In this document: positions 1 to 8,094 of the stretch, piece by piece
Numbering within the stretch: position 1 is the first letter of the stretch
Layout of the letters: each line of letters begins with the position of its first letter
Assembly (NCBI RefSeq): GCF_036345175.1
Contig: NZ_CP107780.1
Location: forward strand, 2,108,001 to 2,172,000
Direction of reading: 5' to 3'
DNA: 64,000 nucleotides
From: Streptomyces sp. NBC_00576
GTDB lineage: Bacteria; Actinomycetota; Actinomycetes; Streptomycetales; Streptomycetaceae
Made by a program: the position numbers and the translations under genes
The notes under the pieces: generated by a model
What the model was told of the DNA's origin: nothing
The model's input: only the letters and a program-made list of their open reading frames with translations
The model's database searches: none

Positions 1-178
1 AGGACAGTCCCGGGTGACCTGCCGCGCTGCTGACCACCGCATGCCCGGTCGCGATCCAGGCGCCCGTGCGACGGTCCCAGAAGAGGTCGTCGGCGCTCCG
101 GAGTTCTTCGTAGAAGTCGTAGAGACGCTCTTGGACTTGGGGCCGAAAGGCCGACAGAAGCGATGAGGGGGTGCGCAT
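1..178 (-). CDS. Cytochrome P450, N-terminal fragment cut by the window edge
   Basis: An open frame runs from ATG at 178 to the window edge (59 codons). It carries the Phe-Tyr-x-Glu-Leu-Arg helix, then a Trp-Asp-Arg-Arg-Thr-Gly-Ala-Trp turn and an Ala-Thr-Gly-His-Ala-Val-Val segment. This is the usual start of actinobacterial P450s, where the first helix and beta-1 strands precede the B helix. The heme-binding half lies outside the window, so subfamily and substrate cannot be judged. The RBS is weak, so an alternative start is possible. The call rests on N-terminal pattern only. Confidence 0.55.
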   Translation of the reverse strand, partial: MRTPSSLLSAFRPQVQERLYDFYEELRSADDLFWDRRTGAWIATGHAVVSSAAGHPGLS

Positions 179-282
179 CGGGCCATTCTTTCAGTCCTGT
201 TGGCGGGGATTCCGCTTGGCTGGGATTTCCGCCTGGCTGGGATTTCCGCAAGCCGCCGGGACGGGGCGTCACACCGTGGAAG

Positions 283-1542
283 TCACCCGATGTCGACCAC
301 TCGCGCCCACGCGGGCGGCGAGTCCGGCACATAGCGATCGTCCTCGTCCTCGCCCCACGACCGGACGGGCCGCCGCCGGAGCGTGTGCTGCCGGGGAAAC
401 AGGCCCACCACCGTCCGGCACGGTGGCCGAGTGTCCGGCCAGGGCGTCTGGCCGTCGGTCAGCACCACGACGACGTCGGGGCGCGGGCTCGCCCGCAGGG
501 CCTTGGCAAATCCGGTGCGCAGGTCCGTGCCTCCGCCGCCCATCAGGGGGATGCCTTCGGCTCGGCACAGCGGGTGCACGATCCCGGCCGACGCGTCGCA
601 CGGCAGCACGGTGACGAGGTCGCGTCGGCCGCCCACCGCGCGGGAGATCGCCGTGACCTCCAGCAGCGCGCTGCCGAGTTCGGCGTCGCTCACCGACCCG
701 GAGGTGTCGATGATCACGGAGACCCGGGGCGGTCTGCGCCGCAGGCTCGGCAGTACGACGCCGGGCAGGCCGGCGGAGCGGCGCGACGGCCGGCCGTAGG
801 TGTAGTCCTCGCCCACGCCGCTGTCGGAGGCCGCCGAGCGGACCGCCGCCCCGAGCAACTCCCGCCATGGCAGCGGCGGATGGAACGCCTCCTCCGCCCA
901 TCGCCGCCACCCCTTCGGGGCATTCCCGGGGCGGCCGTTGATGCCCTGCGCGACCCGGAACCGGACCGCGTCCCGTTCCTGCTCGCTCAGTCCGTGCGCG
1001 CCGTTCGGCCCCAGTTCCCATTCCCGGCCCAGTCCGTCGGCGCCGCTGCCGCAGTCCAGCCAGGACAGGCTCAGTGTGTTCGGCCCGAGCCGGAAGCGGC
1101 GCAGGTACTCCTCCATGAGTTCCCCCGTCGGAAGTCCCAACGCCTCTGGCTCGACCGCGCCTTCGGGGTGGACGAGCCCGTCGCCGAACGCGTCGTCGTT
1201 GATCTCGCAGTCCGCGGCGATGTTCATCCGCAGCCGCTCCCCGGAGCCTGTCAGCCCATGCTCCCGGGCGAAGCGGTCGCTGCGCCCGTGGTGGTCGCGC
1301 AGCAGGTGCGACACCTCGTGCACCCACACCCCGGCCAGCTCCTCGACCGGGGTGCGGTCCACGAACGACGGTGAGACATAGCACCGCCAGTGCCGGTCGA
1401 CGGCCATCGTCGGGACCTGCCGTGACTCGACCGGGTGCAGGGCGAACAGCGCCGTGGCCAGGTACGGCCGGGCCCGGACTGCGTGCAGCCGAGCGGCGAA
1501 GAGTTTGTCGAGGTCCAGGGTCCCTGGCGCGTAGGCGTTCAT
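283..1542 (-). CDS. DUF2201-type putative metallopeptidase with C-terminal VWA-like domain
   Basis: The 419-aa protein joins an N-terminal zinc-peptidase-like domain, with an HEVSH motif at residues 75-79, to a C-terminal von Willebrand A-like domain. The latter has a MIDAS-type DTSGS near residue 277, a GGGGTD threonine motif near 337 and VLTDG near 360. This is the PF13203/PF09967 architecture. Its ATG (1540-1542) overlaps the TGA of the MoxR ATPase, so the two are translationally coupled. Such proteins are usual partners of MoxR AAA+ ATPases and probably act as the effector or scaffold remodelled by the ATPase. No signal peptide is seen, so it is cytoplasmic. Real peptidase activity is unproven. 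The longer upstream frame is rejected because the overlap start is better placed. Confidence 0.85.
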   Translation of the reverse strand: MNAYAPGTLDLDKLFAARLHAVRARPYLATALFALHPVESRQVPTMAVDRHWRCYVSPSFVDRTPVEELAGVWVHEVSHLLRDHHGRSDRFAREHGLTGSGERLRMNIAADCEINDDAFGDGLVHPEGAVEPEALGLPTGELMEEYLRRFRLGPNTLSLSWLDCGSGADGLGREWELGPNGAHGLSEQERDAVRFRVAQGINGRPGNAPKGWRRWAEEAFHPPLPWRELLGAAVRSAASDSGVGEDYTYGRPSRRSAGLPGVVLPSLRRRPPRVSVIIDTSGSVSDAELGSALLEVTAISRAVGGRRDLVTVLPCDASAGIVHPLCRAEGIPLMGGGGTDLRTGFAKALRASPRPDVVVVLTDGQTPWPDTRPPCRTVVGLFPRQHTLRRRPVRSWGEDEDDRYVPDSPPAWARVVDIG

Positions 1543-2813
1543 CGGCCACCGGCCGATCCGGCCCCGATCCGGCCCGCCACACGGTCCGCCGCCCGGTCCG
1601 CCCGCCGCGACAGGGACACCACTCCGGCGAGCTGCTCGATCGCCTCCGGAACGTCCCAGTTCTCCTGACGCAGCGCGGCCAGGGTGGTCGCCGGGACGAC
1701 CACCAGGTCCGGAGCCCCGGTCTCCAGCGCCCGGACCAGCAGCGCCCACGCCGCGTCCCAGCGGGACTTCTCCGGGCGCCCCCGGACCGCCGCCACCACA
1801 CCGTCAAGTACGGCCTGGCGCAGGTCGCCCCGCTGGGGCAGGACGGCACTCGCCGGGTCGGCGAGCAGCGTCTCGGGGTCCGGGAGGTCCATCCGGTCCA
1901 GGCTCGCCAGCAGTTCCAGCCCGGGACCGTCCCCGACCGCGCCTCTGACCAGCAGCGAGAGTACCTCCCGGGAGGAGCCGGCGGCGGTCGCGAAGGCGAT
2001 CAGGCTCAGGGTCATGTCCCAGCTCCGGGGTGACGGCCAGGCGCCGCCCCGGCGCGTCTCGTTGCCGGGCAGTTGGTGCACGAGTTTGGGACGGGCGGCG
2101 AGGAGCCCGCACACCGCGCGGCGGGCGAAGTCCACGGCCTCCGACAGCCTTTCGGGCGCGAGCAGCGGCAGGGTGGCCCGGGGCCAGGTCCCTCCGAGGC
2201 CGCGTACGACGACCTCGTGGTCGTGGGTCCACTGGAGATGGACGAACCGGTTGGCCAGCGGCGGGCTCAGTTCCCAGCCGTCGGCAGCCGAGGACCGGGG
2301 GTTGGCGGCGGCCACGATCCGTACGCCGGGCGGCAGTTGGAGGGCGCCGATCCGCCGCTCCAGGACCAGCCGGAGCAGGGCGGCCTGAACGGCCGGCGGT
2401 GCGGTGGACAGTTCGTCGAGGAACAGCAGCCCCCGGCCGGCCCGTACGAGTCGTACCGCCCAGTCCGGCGGGGCCATCGGAACGCCGTGTGTCGCGGGAT
2501 CATCGCCGATGACGGGCAGCCCGGAGAAGTCGGACGGTTCGTGGACACTCGCGATCACCGTGGTGAGGGGAAGGTCCAGGGCCGTGGCCAGCTGTGTCAG
2601 GGCCGCGGTCTTGCCGATCCCCGGCTCACCCCACAGCAGTACGGGCAGGTCGGCGGCCACGGCCAGTGTCAGCGCCTCCAGTTGGGTGTCAGGGCGGGGT
2701 TCGGTGGTGGTGTCGCGCAGGAGGGTCAGCAAGTCGGCGGCGATGTCGAGTTGGGGGGTGGGGGACGCGGTTGCGGGAGTCTCGGGGGCGGCACAGCGCA
2801 TACCTATGGACAT
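1539..2813 (-). CDS. MoxR-family AAA+ ATPase
   Basis: The 424-aa protein has Walker A GEPGIGKT at residues 62-69, Walker B LLFLDE at 129-134, a sensor-1 Asn in VAAANP (about 167-172) and an arginine-finger region PPLANRF near 184-190. These are the core MoxR/AAA_5 features. It has a good RBS (AGGTGAT, about 7 nt before ATG at 2813). It lies between the VWA-like metallopeptidase, which it overlaps by ATGA, and the repeat protein upstream, 59 bp away. MoxR proteins act as chaperone-like machines that fold, activate or load metal into a partner, commonly a VWA protein. The client here is unknown. Confidence 0.9.
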   Translation of the reverse strand: MSIGMRCAAPETPATASPTPQLDIAADLLTLLRDTTTEPRPDTQLEALTLAVAADLPVLLWGEPGIGKTAALTQLATALDLPLTTVIASVHEPSDFSGLPVIGDDPATHGVPMAPPDWAVRLVRAGRGLLFLDELSTAPPAVQAALLRLVLERRIGALQLPPGVRIVAAANPRSSAADGWELSPPLANRFVHLQWTHDHEVVVRGLGGTWPRATLPLLAPERLSEAVDFARRAVCGLLAARPKLVHQLPGNETRRGGAWPSPRSWDMTLSLIAFATAAGSSREVLSLLVRGAVGDGPGLELLASLDRMDLPDPETLLADPASAVLPQRGDLRQAVLDGVVAAVRGRPEKSRWDAAWALLVRALETGAPDLVVVPATTLAALRQENWDVPEAIEQLAGVVSLSRRADRAADRVAGRIGAGSAGGR

Positions 2814-2872
2814 GTTCGATCACCTTTTGTGTTCGTCGTTGGGGGTGGGTGCTGGGGACGGCCGTCCCCAGG

Positions 2873-4654
2873 TCAGCGGAAGGTCGCCTGGCGCGGGCGG
2901 TAACGGTGGTCGCGGGTACGAGGGCCATCCGGGCGGACGTGGCCGGAAGCGGGCCCGGGTCCGATCAGGCCCGCCCTGAACAGTCCGTAGGTGATCCGTC
3001 GCTCGGCGGCCCGCTCCAGTTCGTCGCGCAGGGCGCCGCCGCGCAGCACCGCGTCGGGGCCAAGCAGGCCTTCTACGACGGCCAGCGCACCGGCGATGTC
3101 CCCGTGGTCCAGGCGTTCGCGGACGCCGGTGAGGCATTCCGGGTGACGGTGGGCCTCGTCGATGGCCTGCAGGCAGGGCAGTGGCGTACCGGTCAGCTCG
3201 ACCAGGAGTTCCTCCCGGCGGATCTCGGCCGGGTCGTGGTCCAGCGGGGCGAGCACCCCGTCGACCAGGCCGATCCGGTGCCGGGCACCCCGGCACTCCA
3301 CGAGACGCGGCTCACCTTCCCGGTCCGGGGTCCGGGGTGGGCGGGTGGGTGGACGGTCCGGTACGAGTGCCGAGGCGACCAGCGGGTGCAGCCGGTCCGC
3401 CTCGATCGCGCCGGCCCGGATCAGTTCCAGGTCGGGCAGCACCCAGGTCGCCGCATCGGGCAGGACCGGCAGCCCGGAGGCGCCGCCGTCCGTGGGCGCC
3501 GCCGTGATCCGCAGCGTGGGCGGCGCACTGCCGTCGGGCGCCGCGCCCAGGTCCAGGAGCAACCGGTGCCGGGCCCCGAGCCGCACGATGACAGTGCCCG
3601 CGCCAACTCCGGTTCCGGAACCGGTGCTAGTGCCCACGCTGGTGCCCGAGTCCGCGCCATCTCCGACGCCGGAGCCGATGCCAGTGCCCACGCTGGTGCC
3701 GGAGCCCGTGTCAACTCCGGCGCCGGTGCCCGAGCCGGAGCCAGTGCCGGCGCTAGTTCCCGCGCCGGTGCCCGAGCCAACGCCAACTCCGTTGCCAGTG
3801 CCAGCACGGGATCCGGAGCCGAAGCCCGTGCCCGTGCCGGAGCCCGCGCTGGTGGCGGAGCCGGCGCTGGTGGCGGAGCCGGCGCCAGTCCCGGCGCCGG
3901 TACCAGTTCCGCTGCCCGTCCCGCTGCCGGTGACAGTCCCGCCGCCAATCCCGGCGCCTGCACCAGTGCCCGTGGCCCCGCCGTCGGCCCGGAGCAGCAG
4001 CCACGCCTCAACCGCCCACCGGTCTACGGCACAGCGACGCGCCTGCGGCATCTGCGGCAGGAGATCCGCCGACGGCGCAGGACAGTCGCCGCCGGGTGGC
4101 CGGTCGGCCCCGGAGCGGATTCGTAGTTCGTCGGTTCTGCCCGCGTCCCACAGGTGGCGGTGCAGGTCGAGGCGGAACCGTCGGCTGGGGTGGGGGTGCG
4201 GATGTCGGCGGGCGCCCGCGTCCGCTTGGGTCGCATCCCACAGCGTGAGGCTGATCCGCTGGCCGGCGTCCGCCCAGGCCGGCGGAGTCCGGGCCACGAG
4301 GTGCACCGGGTGTGCGTCGGCCGGCCCGGTGGCGTCGTACCGGGCCAGGCTGATCGTCAGACCCGGGCGCAGCAGCCCGTCGGGGGCGATCCTCGGCAGG
4401 TGCCAGCGCAGCAGGTCGGGTACCAAGTGTCGGAGATCGGCGCGGAGTTGGGCCGCGAGTTCGTGGCCGTGGGTGCGTGCCACGGACCGCAGGTTCAGAT
4501 CGACATCGATGCCTGCGGCGGCACACGCGCCCGCCCAGTCCCCGGCCAGCCTGCGAGCCGTCGCGGTCTCGATCATGGACGGCGGCACGGCGAACTCTCG
4601 CACGCGCGGCCAAAAAGAGAGGTGGGTGTCCCCGTACGCGTTCCCAGTGAGCAT
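2873..4654 (-). CDS. Uncharacterised protein with a Gly-Thr/Ser repeat tract, first gene of the MoxR operon
   Basis: I do not recognise a named family. The 593-aa product has an N-terminal region (about 1-220) and a C-terminal region (about 352-593) of ordinary composition. They are separated by roughly 130 residues made almost wholly of Gly alternating with Thr, Ser, Ala or Val. The tract is encoded by imperfect short repeats. The ATG at 4654 is chosen because AAGGTGA lies 6 nt upstream; the GTG two codons earlier would sit directly on that RBS. No signal peptide or membrane segment is evident. It lies 59 bp upstream of the MoxR gene in the same direction, so it is probably the third component, perhaps substrate or adaptor. 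Repeat length may vary between strains. Confidence 0.75.
   Translation of the reverse strand: MLTGNAYGDTHLSFWPRVREFAVPPSMIETATARRLAGDWAGACAAAGIDVDLNLRSVARTHGHELAAQLRADLRHLVPDLLRWHLPRIAPDGLLRPGLTISLARYDATGPADAHPVHLVARTPPAWADAGQRISLTLWDATQADAGARRHPHPHPSRRFRLDLHRHLWDAGRTDELRIRSGADRPPGGDCPAPSADLLPQMPQARRCAVDRWAVEAWLLLRADGGATGTGAGAGIGGGTVTGSGTGSGTGTGAGTGAGSATSAGSATSAGSGTGTGFGSGSRAGTGNGVGVGSGTGAGTSAGTGSGSGTGAGVDTGSGTSVGTGIGSGVGDGADSGTSVGTSTGSGTGVGAGTVIVRLGARHRLLLDLGAAPDGSAPPTLRITAAPTDGGASGLPVLPDAATWVLPDLELIRAGAIEADRLHPLVASALVPDRPPTRPPRTPDREGEPRLVECRGARHRIGLVDGVLAPLDHDPAEIRREELLVELTGTPLPCLQAIDEAHRHPECLTGVRERLDHGDIAGALAVVEGLLGPDAVLRGGALRDELERAAERRITYGLFRAGLIGPGPASGHVRPDGPRTRDHRYRPRQATFR
3600..3985 (-). 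repeat. Degenerate short-repeat tract encoding Gly-Thr/Ser dipeptides
   Basis: On the coding strand the sequence is an imperfect run of GGN-ACN/AGN/GCN codons giving GTGSGTGAG-like peptides over about 130 residues. It lies inside the gene at 2873-4654. The repeats are too degenerate to be a perfect microsatellite but could still expand or contract. Confidence 0.85.
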
Positions 4655-4835
4655 CAGCACTCACCTTGCGCGGACGGGACCCCCATTCTGCCAACAGAGT
4701 GAGTGGTCATCGTGCGGACGGTATCGATCCCCGGCCGCGGTCCGCCACCTCTTTTTCGCCTGCCCTTTCACCTGACTTTTTGCCTGCACCCTTTCACTCG
4801 ACCTTTCGCGTGAATACGACAAAACATCGCAAATC

Positions 4836-4859
4836 AATTTCGCTACAAGTTCCGAAATT
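4836..4859. promoter_or_regulatory. Candidate operator: inverted repeat AATTTCG-N10-CGAAATT
   Basis: Perfect 7-bp arms (4836-4842 and 4853-4859) with a 10-bp spacer lie in an unusually A+T-rich stretch about 90 bp before the start of the solute-binding protein. This is a plausible site for the ROK regulator encoded in the same cluster (9503-10660), by position only. The rest of 4655-4950 is pyrimidine-rich and non-coding and must also hold the promoter of the minus-strand MoxR operon. Confidence 0.35.
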
Positions 4860-4950
4860 ATTCGTGACGGGTCCGCCACTCGGCCGAAATACCCCACTCG
4901 TAGCTTTTCCGCCATCAGCCCCCGGCACAATCCCTGCACAGGAGCCCCGG

Positions 4951-6252
4951 ATGCCCAACCCCTCCCGACGCGGCGCCCTCAGGCTGACCGCGGGCCTGGC
5001 TCTCGGGGGCGCTTTCGCCCTCACGGGCTGCGGACGCAGCGACGACACCGCCGCCGCGACAGCCACCGCCGCACCCGTCGACGCCTCCCCAGCCACCGGC
5101 ACCGTCACCCTCTGGGCCGCCCAGGGCGATGCCGACGTGCTCGACAAGGTCATCAAGCCCTTCAAGACCGCGAACCCCGACGTCACCGTGAAGGTGACTC
5201 TGATCCCGAACGGCGAGTACTACACCAAGCTCCAGTCGGCGATCGCGGCCGGCAAGGGGCCCGATCTGGCCCAGTTCTTCCCCGAGTCGCAGTCTCAGTT
5301 CCTCGACCCGTCGATCCTGCGGCCAGTCCCGGACGGCCTCGTCGACAAGGCAGGCTTCTTCGAGAGTCTCTGGGCCGCGGGCGTCGTCGGGGACGTCGCC
5401 TACACGGTCCCCTGGTACGCCTACACCTACGCCCTCGTCTACCGCGCCGACCTCGCCAGGAAGGCAGGCGTGAAGGCACCGTCCAAGTGGGACGAGACGG
5501 TGCCGTTCCTCAAGGCGCTCCAGGGCGCCGGCGCGGGGCGCGGCCTCGGGGCCGACATCGGCTGGGACATCTTCAACGGTCAGGACGTCGCGATGTACGC
5601 CTGGCAGGCCGGCGGTTCGCTGCTCTCGTCCGGCGGGAAATGGACCCTCGACACCCCGGCGATGGTCGACGCACTCCAGTACAACGCGTCGTTCTTCACC
5701 TCCGGCACCGCCGACACCAGCGGGCCCACGTTCCTCGACGCGCAGCCGTACTTCGTGTCCGGCAAGACCGCCATGATGATCACGGGGCCGTGGGTGATCG
5801 GACAGCTCGACGCCGCCGCGAAGAAGGACGGCTGGACGGCCGCCAATGTCGCCACCGCACCGCTGCCCGCCGGGGCCTCGGGTAGCAAGTCCTTTTCCGC
5901 CGGGGGCAGTTGGGGCGTGCTCGCGGGCGCAGGCAACGCGGACTCGGCGTGGAAGCTCGTCCGGTATCTCACGGAGCCGAGCGCCCAGGTCGCGCAGTAC
6001 AAGGCGTACAGCTCGCTGCCGGCCGTCATCTCCGCCTGGGACGACCCCGCCATCGCGAACCAGCCGCTCCTCGACGCCTTCCTCACCCAGCTGAAGAACA
6101 CCCGGGCCTTCCCACAGGTGAACACCTGGCAGCAGGTCGCGACCCGGCTGGGCAAGGAGATGGAGGCCGTGGCCAAGGGTACGGAGACCGCCGCGAAGGC
6201 CGCCGCGAACGTCCAGTCGTACGCCGACAGCCTCGGCACGGGCGCGAAGTGA
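4951..6252 (+). CDS. Sugar ABC transporter substrate-binding lipoprotein
   Basis: The 433-aa protein has an N-terminal SRRGALRLT twin-arginine-like stretch and a lipobox LTGC with Cys27 as lipidation site, so it is probably a Tat-exported lipoprotein. The mature part is a type-1 extracellular solute-binding protein of the sugar (CUT1) class, with the usual FFPESQ hinge region and ITGPW segment near the C-terminal third. The RBS AGGAG precedes the ATG. It is the first gene of a compact plus-strand cluster; the next gene starts 7 bp after its stop. It should capture an oligosaccharide or glycoside outside the cell and deliver it to the two permeases. The exact sugar cannot be read from sequence. 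Confidence 0.92.
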   Translation: MPNPSRRGALRLTAGLALGGAFALTGCGRSDDTAAATATAAPVDASPATGTVTLWAAQGDADVLDKVIKPFKTANPDVTVKVTLIPNGEYYTKLQSAIAAGKGPDLAQFFPESQSQFLDPSILRPVPDGLVDKAGFFESLWAAGVVGDVAYTVPWYAYTYALVYRADLARKAGVKAPSKWDETVPFLKALQGAGAGRGLGADIGWDIFNGQDVAMYAWQAGGSLLSSGGKWTLDTPAMVDALQYNASFFTSGTADTSGPTFLDAQPYFVSGKTAMMITGPWVIGQLDAAAKKDGWTAANVATAPLPAGASGSKSFSAGGSWGVLAGAGNADSAWKLVRYLTEPSAQVAQYKAYSSLPAVISAWDDPAIANQPLLDAFLTQLKNTRAFPQVNTWQQVATRLGKEMEAVAKGTETAAKAAANVQSYADSLGTGAK

Positions 6253-6259
6253 GCCGCGG

Positions 6260-7216
6260 ATGACGACCACCATCAGTCCGGGGACGCCTCGCCGGGCGCG
6301 CCGCTCCCGAAGCTCCGGGAGTGTGCGGAGTTCCCGAAGCTCCCGGGGTGCCCGCCGAACCGCCGTCGCCTGGCTGTTCCTCGCCCCGTTCGCCGTCGTG
6401 TTCCTGCTCTACACGGCGATCCCCACCGTCGCCGCGCTCGGGTTCAGCCTCACCGACCTCCGGGGCGCGGACCTGCGGCATCCGTTCGCGGTCGACTTCA
6501 CGGGCCTGGAGAACTATCTCCGGCTGTTCCAGGACCAGAGCTTCCTGCGGGACATCCTGAACACCGGCCTCTTCGTGGGCGTCGGGGTTCCGCTGACCAT
6601 GGGGCTCGGATTCGCGCTGGCCGTCGCGCTGAACTCCGGTATCAGGCGGCTGCGCGGGGTGTTCCGTACGGTCTTCTTCGCGCCGGTGGTCACCAACGTC
6701 GTGGCGGTCGCCCTGATCTGGCAGTACGCCTTCAACGCCGACGGCACCGTCAACAAGGTGCTCGGCGCTGTCGGTCTCGCCGGGCCGAACTGGCTGGACG
6801 ACCAGAACCTGGCGATGCCCGTCGTCATCCTGCTCGGCGTGTGGCGCAACTTCGGCACCGCGATGGTGCTGTTCCTCGCCGGTCTCCAGTCGATTCCGGA
6901 GGACGTGTACGAGGCTGCCGCCCTCGACGGGGCGGGCCGCTGGCGCCAGCTGAGGCACATCACCCTGCCCCTGCTGCTGCCGACCACCCTCATGGTCTCG
7001 GTCCTGCTGACCGTCTTCTACCTCCAGGTGTTCGACGAGCCGTATCTGCTCACGAACGGCGGCCCGTTGGGCTCCACCGAGTCGATGGCGCTGTACACCT
7101 ACCGCCAGTTCGGCTCGGGCGAGTTCGGGGTCTCCTCGGCCGCGTCCTTCGTGATGCTGCTGCTCGTGGCCCTGGTGAGCGTCGTCCAGTTCCGACTGCT
7201 GAGGTCCCGCTCATGA
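6260..7216 (+). CDS. Sugar ABC transporter permease (MalF/UgpA type)
   Basis: The 318-aa protein has six predicted membrane helices and the cytoplasmic EAA loop (EAAALDGAGRWRQLRHI, near residue 218) that docks the ATPase. The charged, serine-rich N-terminus before the first helix is typical of the first permease of CUT1 importers. It starts 7 bp after the binding-protein stop and ends in an ATGA overlap with the second permease. No ATPase gene is present, so the shared MsiK-type ATPase known for streptomycete sugar importers probably energises it. Confidence 0.92.
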   Translation: MTTTISPGTPRRARRSRSSGSVRSSRSSRGARRTAVAWLFLAPFAVVFLLYTAIPTVAALGFSLTDLRGADLRHPFAVDFTGLENYLRLFQDQSFLRDILNTGLFVGVGVPLTMGLGFALAVALNSGIRRLRGVFRTVFFAPVVTNVVAVALIWQYAFNADGTVNKVLGAVGLAGPNWLDDQNLAMPVVILLGVWRNFGTAMVLFLAGLQSIPEDVYEAAALDGAGRWRQLRHITLPLLLPTTLMVSVLLTVFYLQVFDEPYLLTNGGPLGSTESMALYTYRQFGSGEFGVSSAASFVMLLLVALVSVVQFRLLRSRS

Positions 7217-8094
7217 CCACCCTCGCCACGCCGGCGACCGCCCGCCCGGCCACTGCCCGGGCCACCGCGCCCCGCCGGTCCCTCTCCCGGCCGCTGCTGT
7301 ACGGCGCGCTGGTGCTGTGCGCGCTGCTCACCCTGCTCCCGTTCGTCTGGGTGGCGAGCGGCTCGCTGCGCAGCCTCGACGAGATCCGCTCCGATCCCGG
7401 CGCCTGGCTTCCGCACCACGTCACACTCGACAACTTCACCCGGCTGTTCCGGACCGCGGGTTTCGGCCGGTTCCTGGTCAACAGCGTCGTGGTCGCGGGC
7501 CTGGTGGTGGCGGGCAACATCGTGGCCGCGTCGGCCGCAGGGTACGCGCTCGCCAAGCTCGACTTCGCGGGCAAGCGGATCGCGTTCGGCGCGGTCATGG
7601 CGGCGATGATGGTGCCGCTCAGCACGGTGTTCGTCCCGCAGTTCGTGCTCACCGTGGACATGGGGCTCGCGGACACCCTGACCGGTATCGCCCTGCCCGG
7701 CGTGGCGTTGCCGCTGTCGGTGTTCATCATGCGGCAGTACGCGATGTCCGTCCCCGACGAGCTGTTGGAGGCTGCACGCATCGACGGCGCGGGCGAGTTC
7801 CGGATCTTCTTCCGCATCTTCCTGCCGCTGGCAGGCCCCGCGGTCGCGACGATCACGATCATGTCGTTCCTCACCTCGTGGAACAACTTCATCTGGCCGC
7901 TCATCGTCGCCCAGAGCATGGACACCTACACACTGCCGGTGGGCCTCGCCGCGACCAGCCAGGCAGCCGCCCACGTCACCGATTACGGTCTGCTGCTCGC
8001 CGGCGCGATCGTCGTGATGCTGCCGGTACTGGTGCTCTTCCTGTTCCTCCAGCGCTACTTCGTGCAGGGCATCTCCGGATCGGGAATGCGATGA
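7213..8094 (+). CDS. Sugar ABC transporter permease (MalG/UgpE type)
   Basis: The 293-aa inner-membrane protein has six helices and an EAARIDGAGEFRIFFRI loop near residue 187. It pairs with the preceding permease, whose TGA overlaps its ATG. Its own TGA overlaps the ATG of the esterase gene, so transport and catabolic genes are translationally coupled. The C-terminus (QRYFVQGISGSG) is the usual end of CUT1 second permeases. Confidence 0.92.
   Translation: MTTLATPATARPATARATAPRRSLSRPLLYGALVLCALLTLLPFVWVASGSLRSLDEIRSDPGAWLPHHVTLDNFTRLFRTAGFGRFLVNSVVVAGLVVAGNIVAASAAGYALAKLDFAGKRIAFGAVMAAMMVPLSTVFVPQFVLTVDMGLADTLTGIALPGVALPLSVFIMRQYAMSVPDELLEAARIDGAGEFRIFFRIFLPLAGPAVATITIMSFLTSWNNFIWPLIVAQSMDTYTLPVGLAATSQAAAHVTDYGLLLAGAIVVMLPVLVLFLFLQRYFVQGISGSGMR

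Noticed and set aside
2594..4126. Plus-strand frame with long Ala/Gly/Ser repeats opposite the repeat protein
   Set aside because: It is the mirror of the Gly-Thr tract on the coding strand and lacks an RBS; operon position supports the minus-strand gene.
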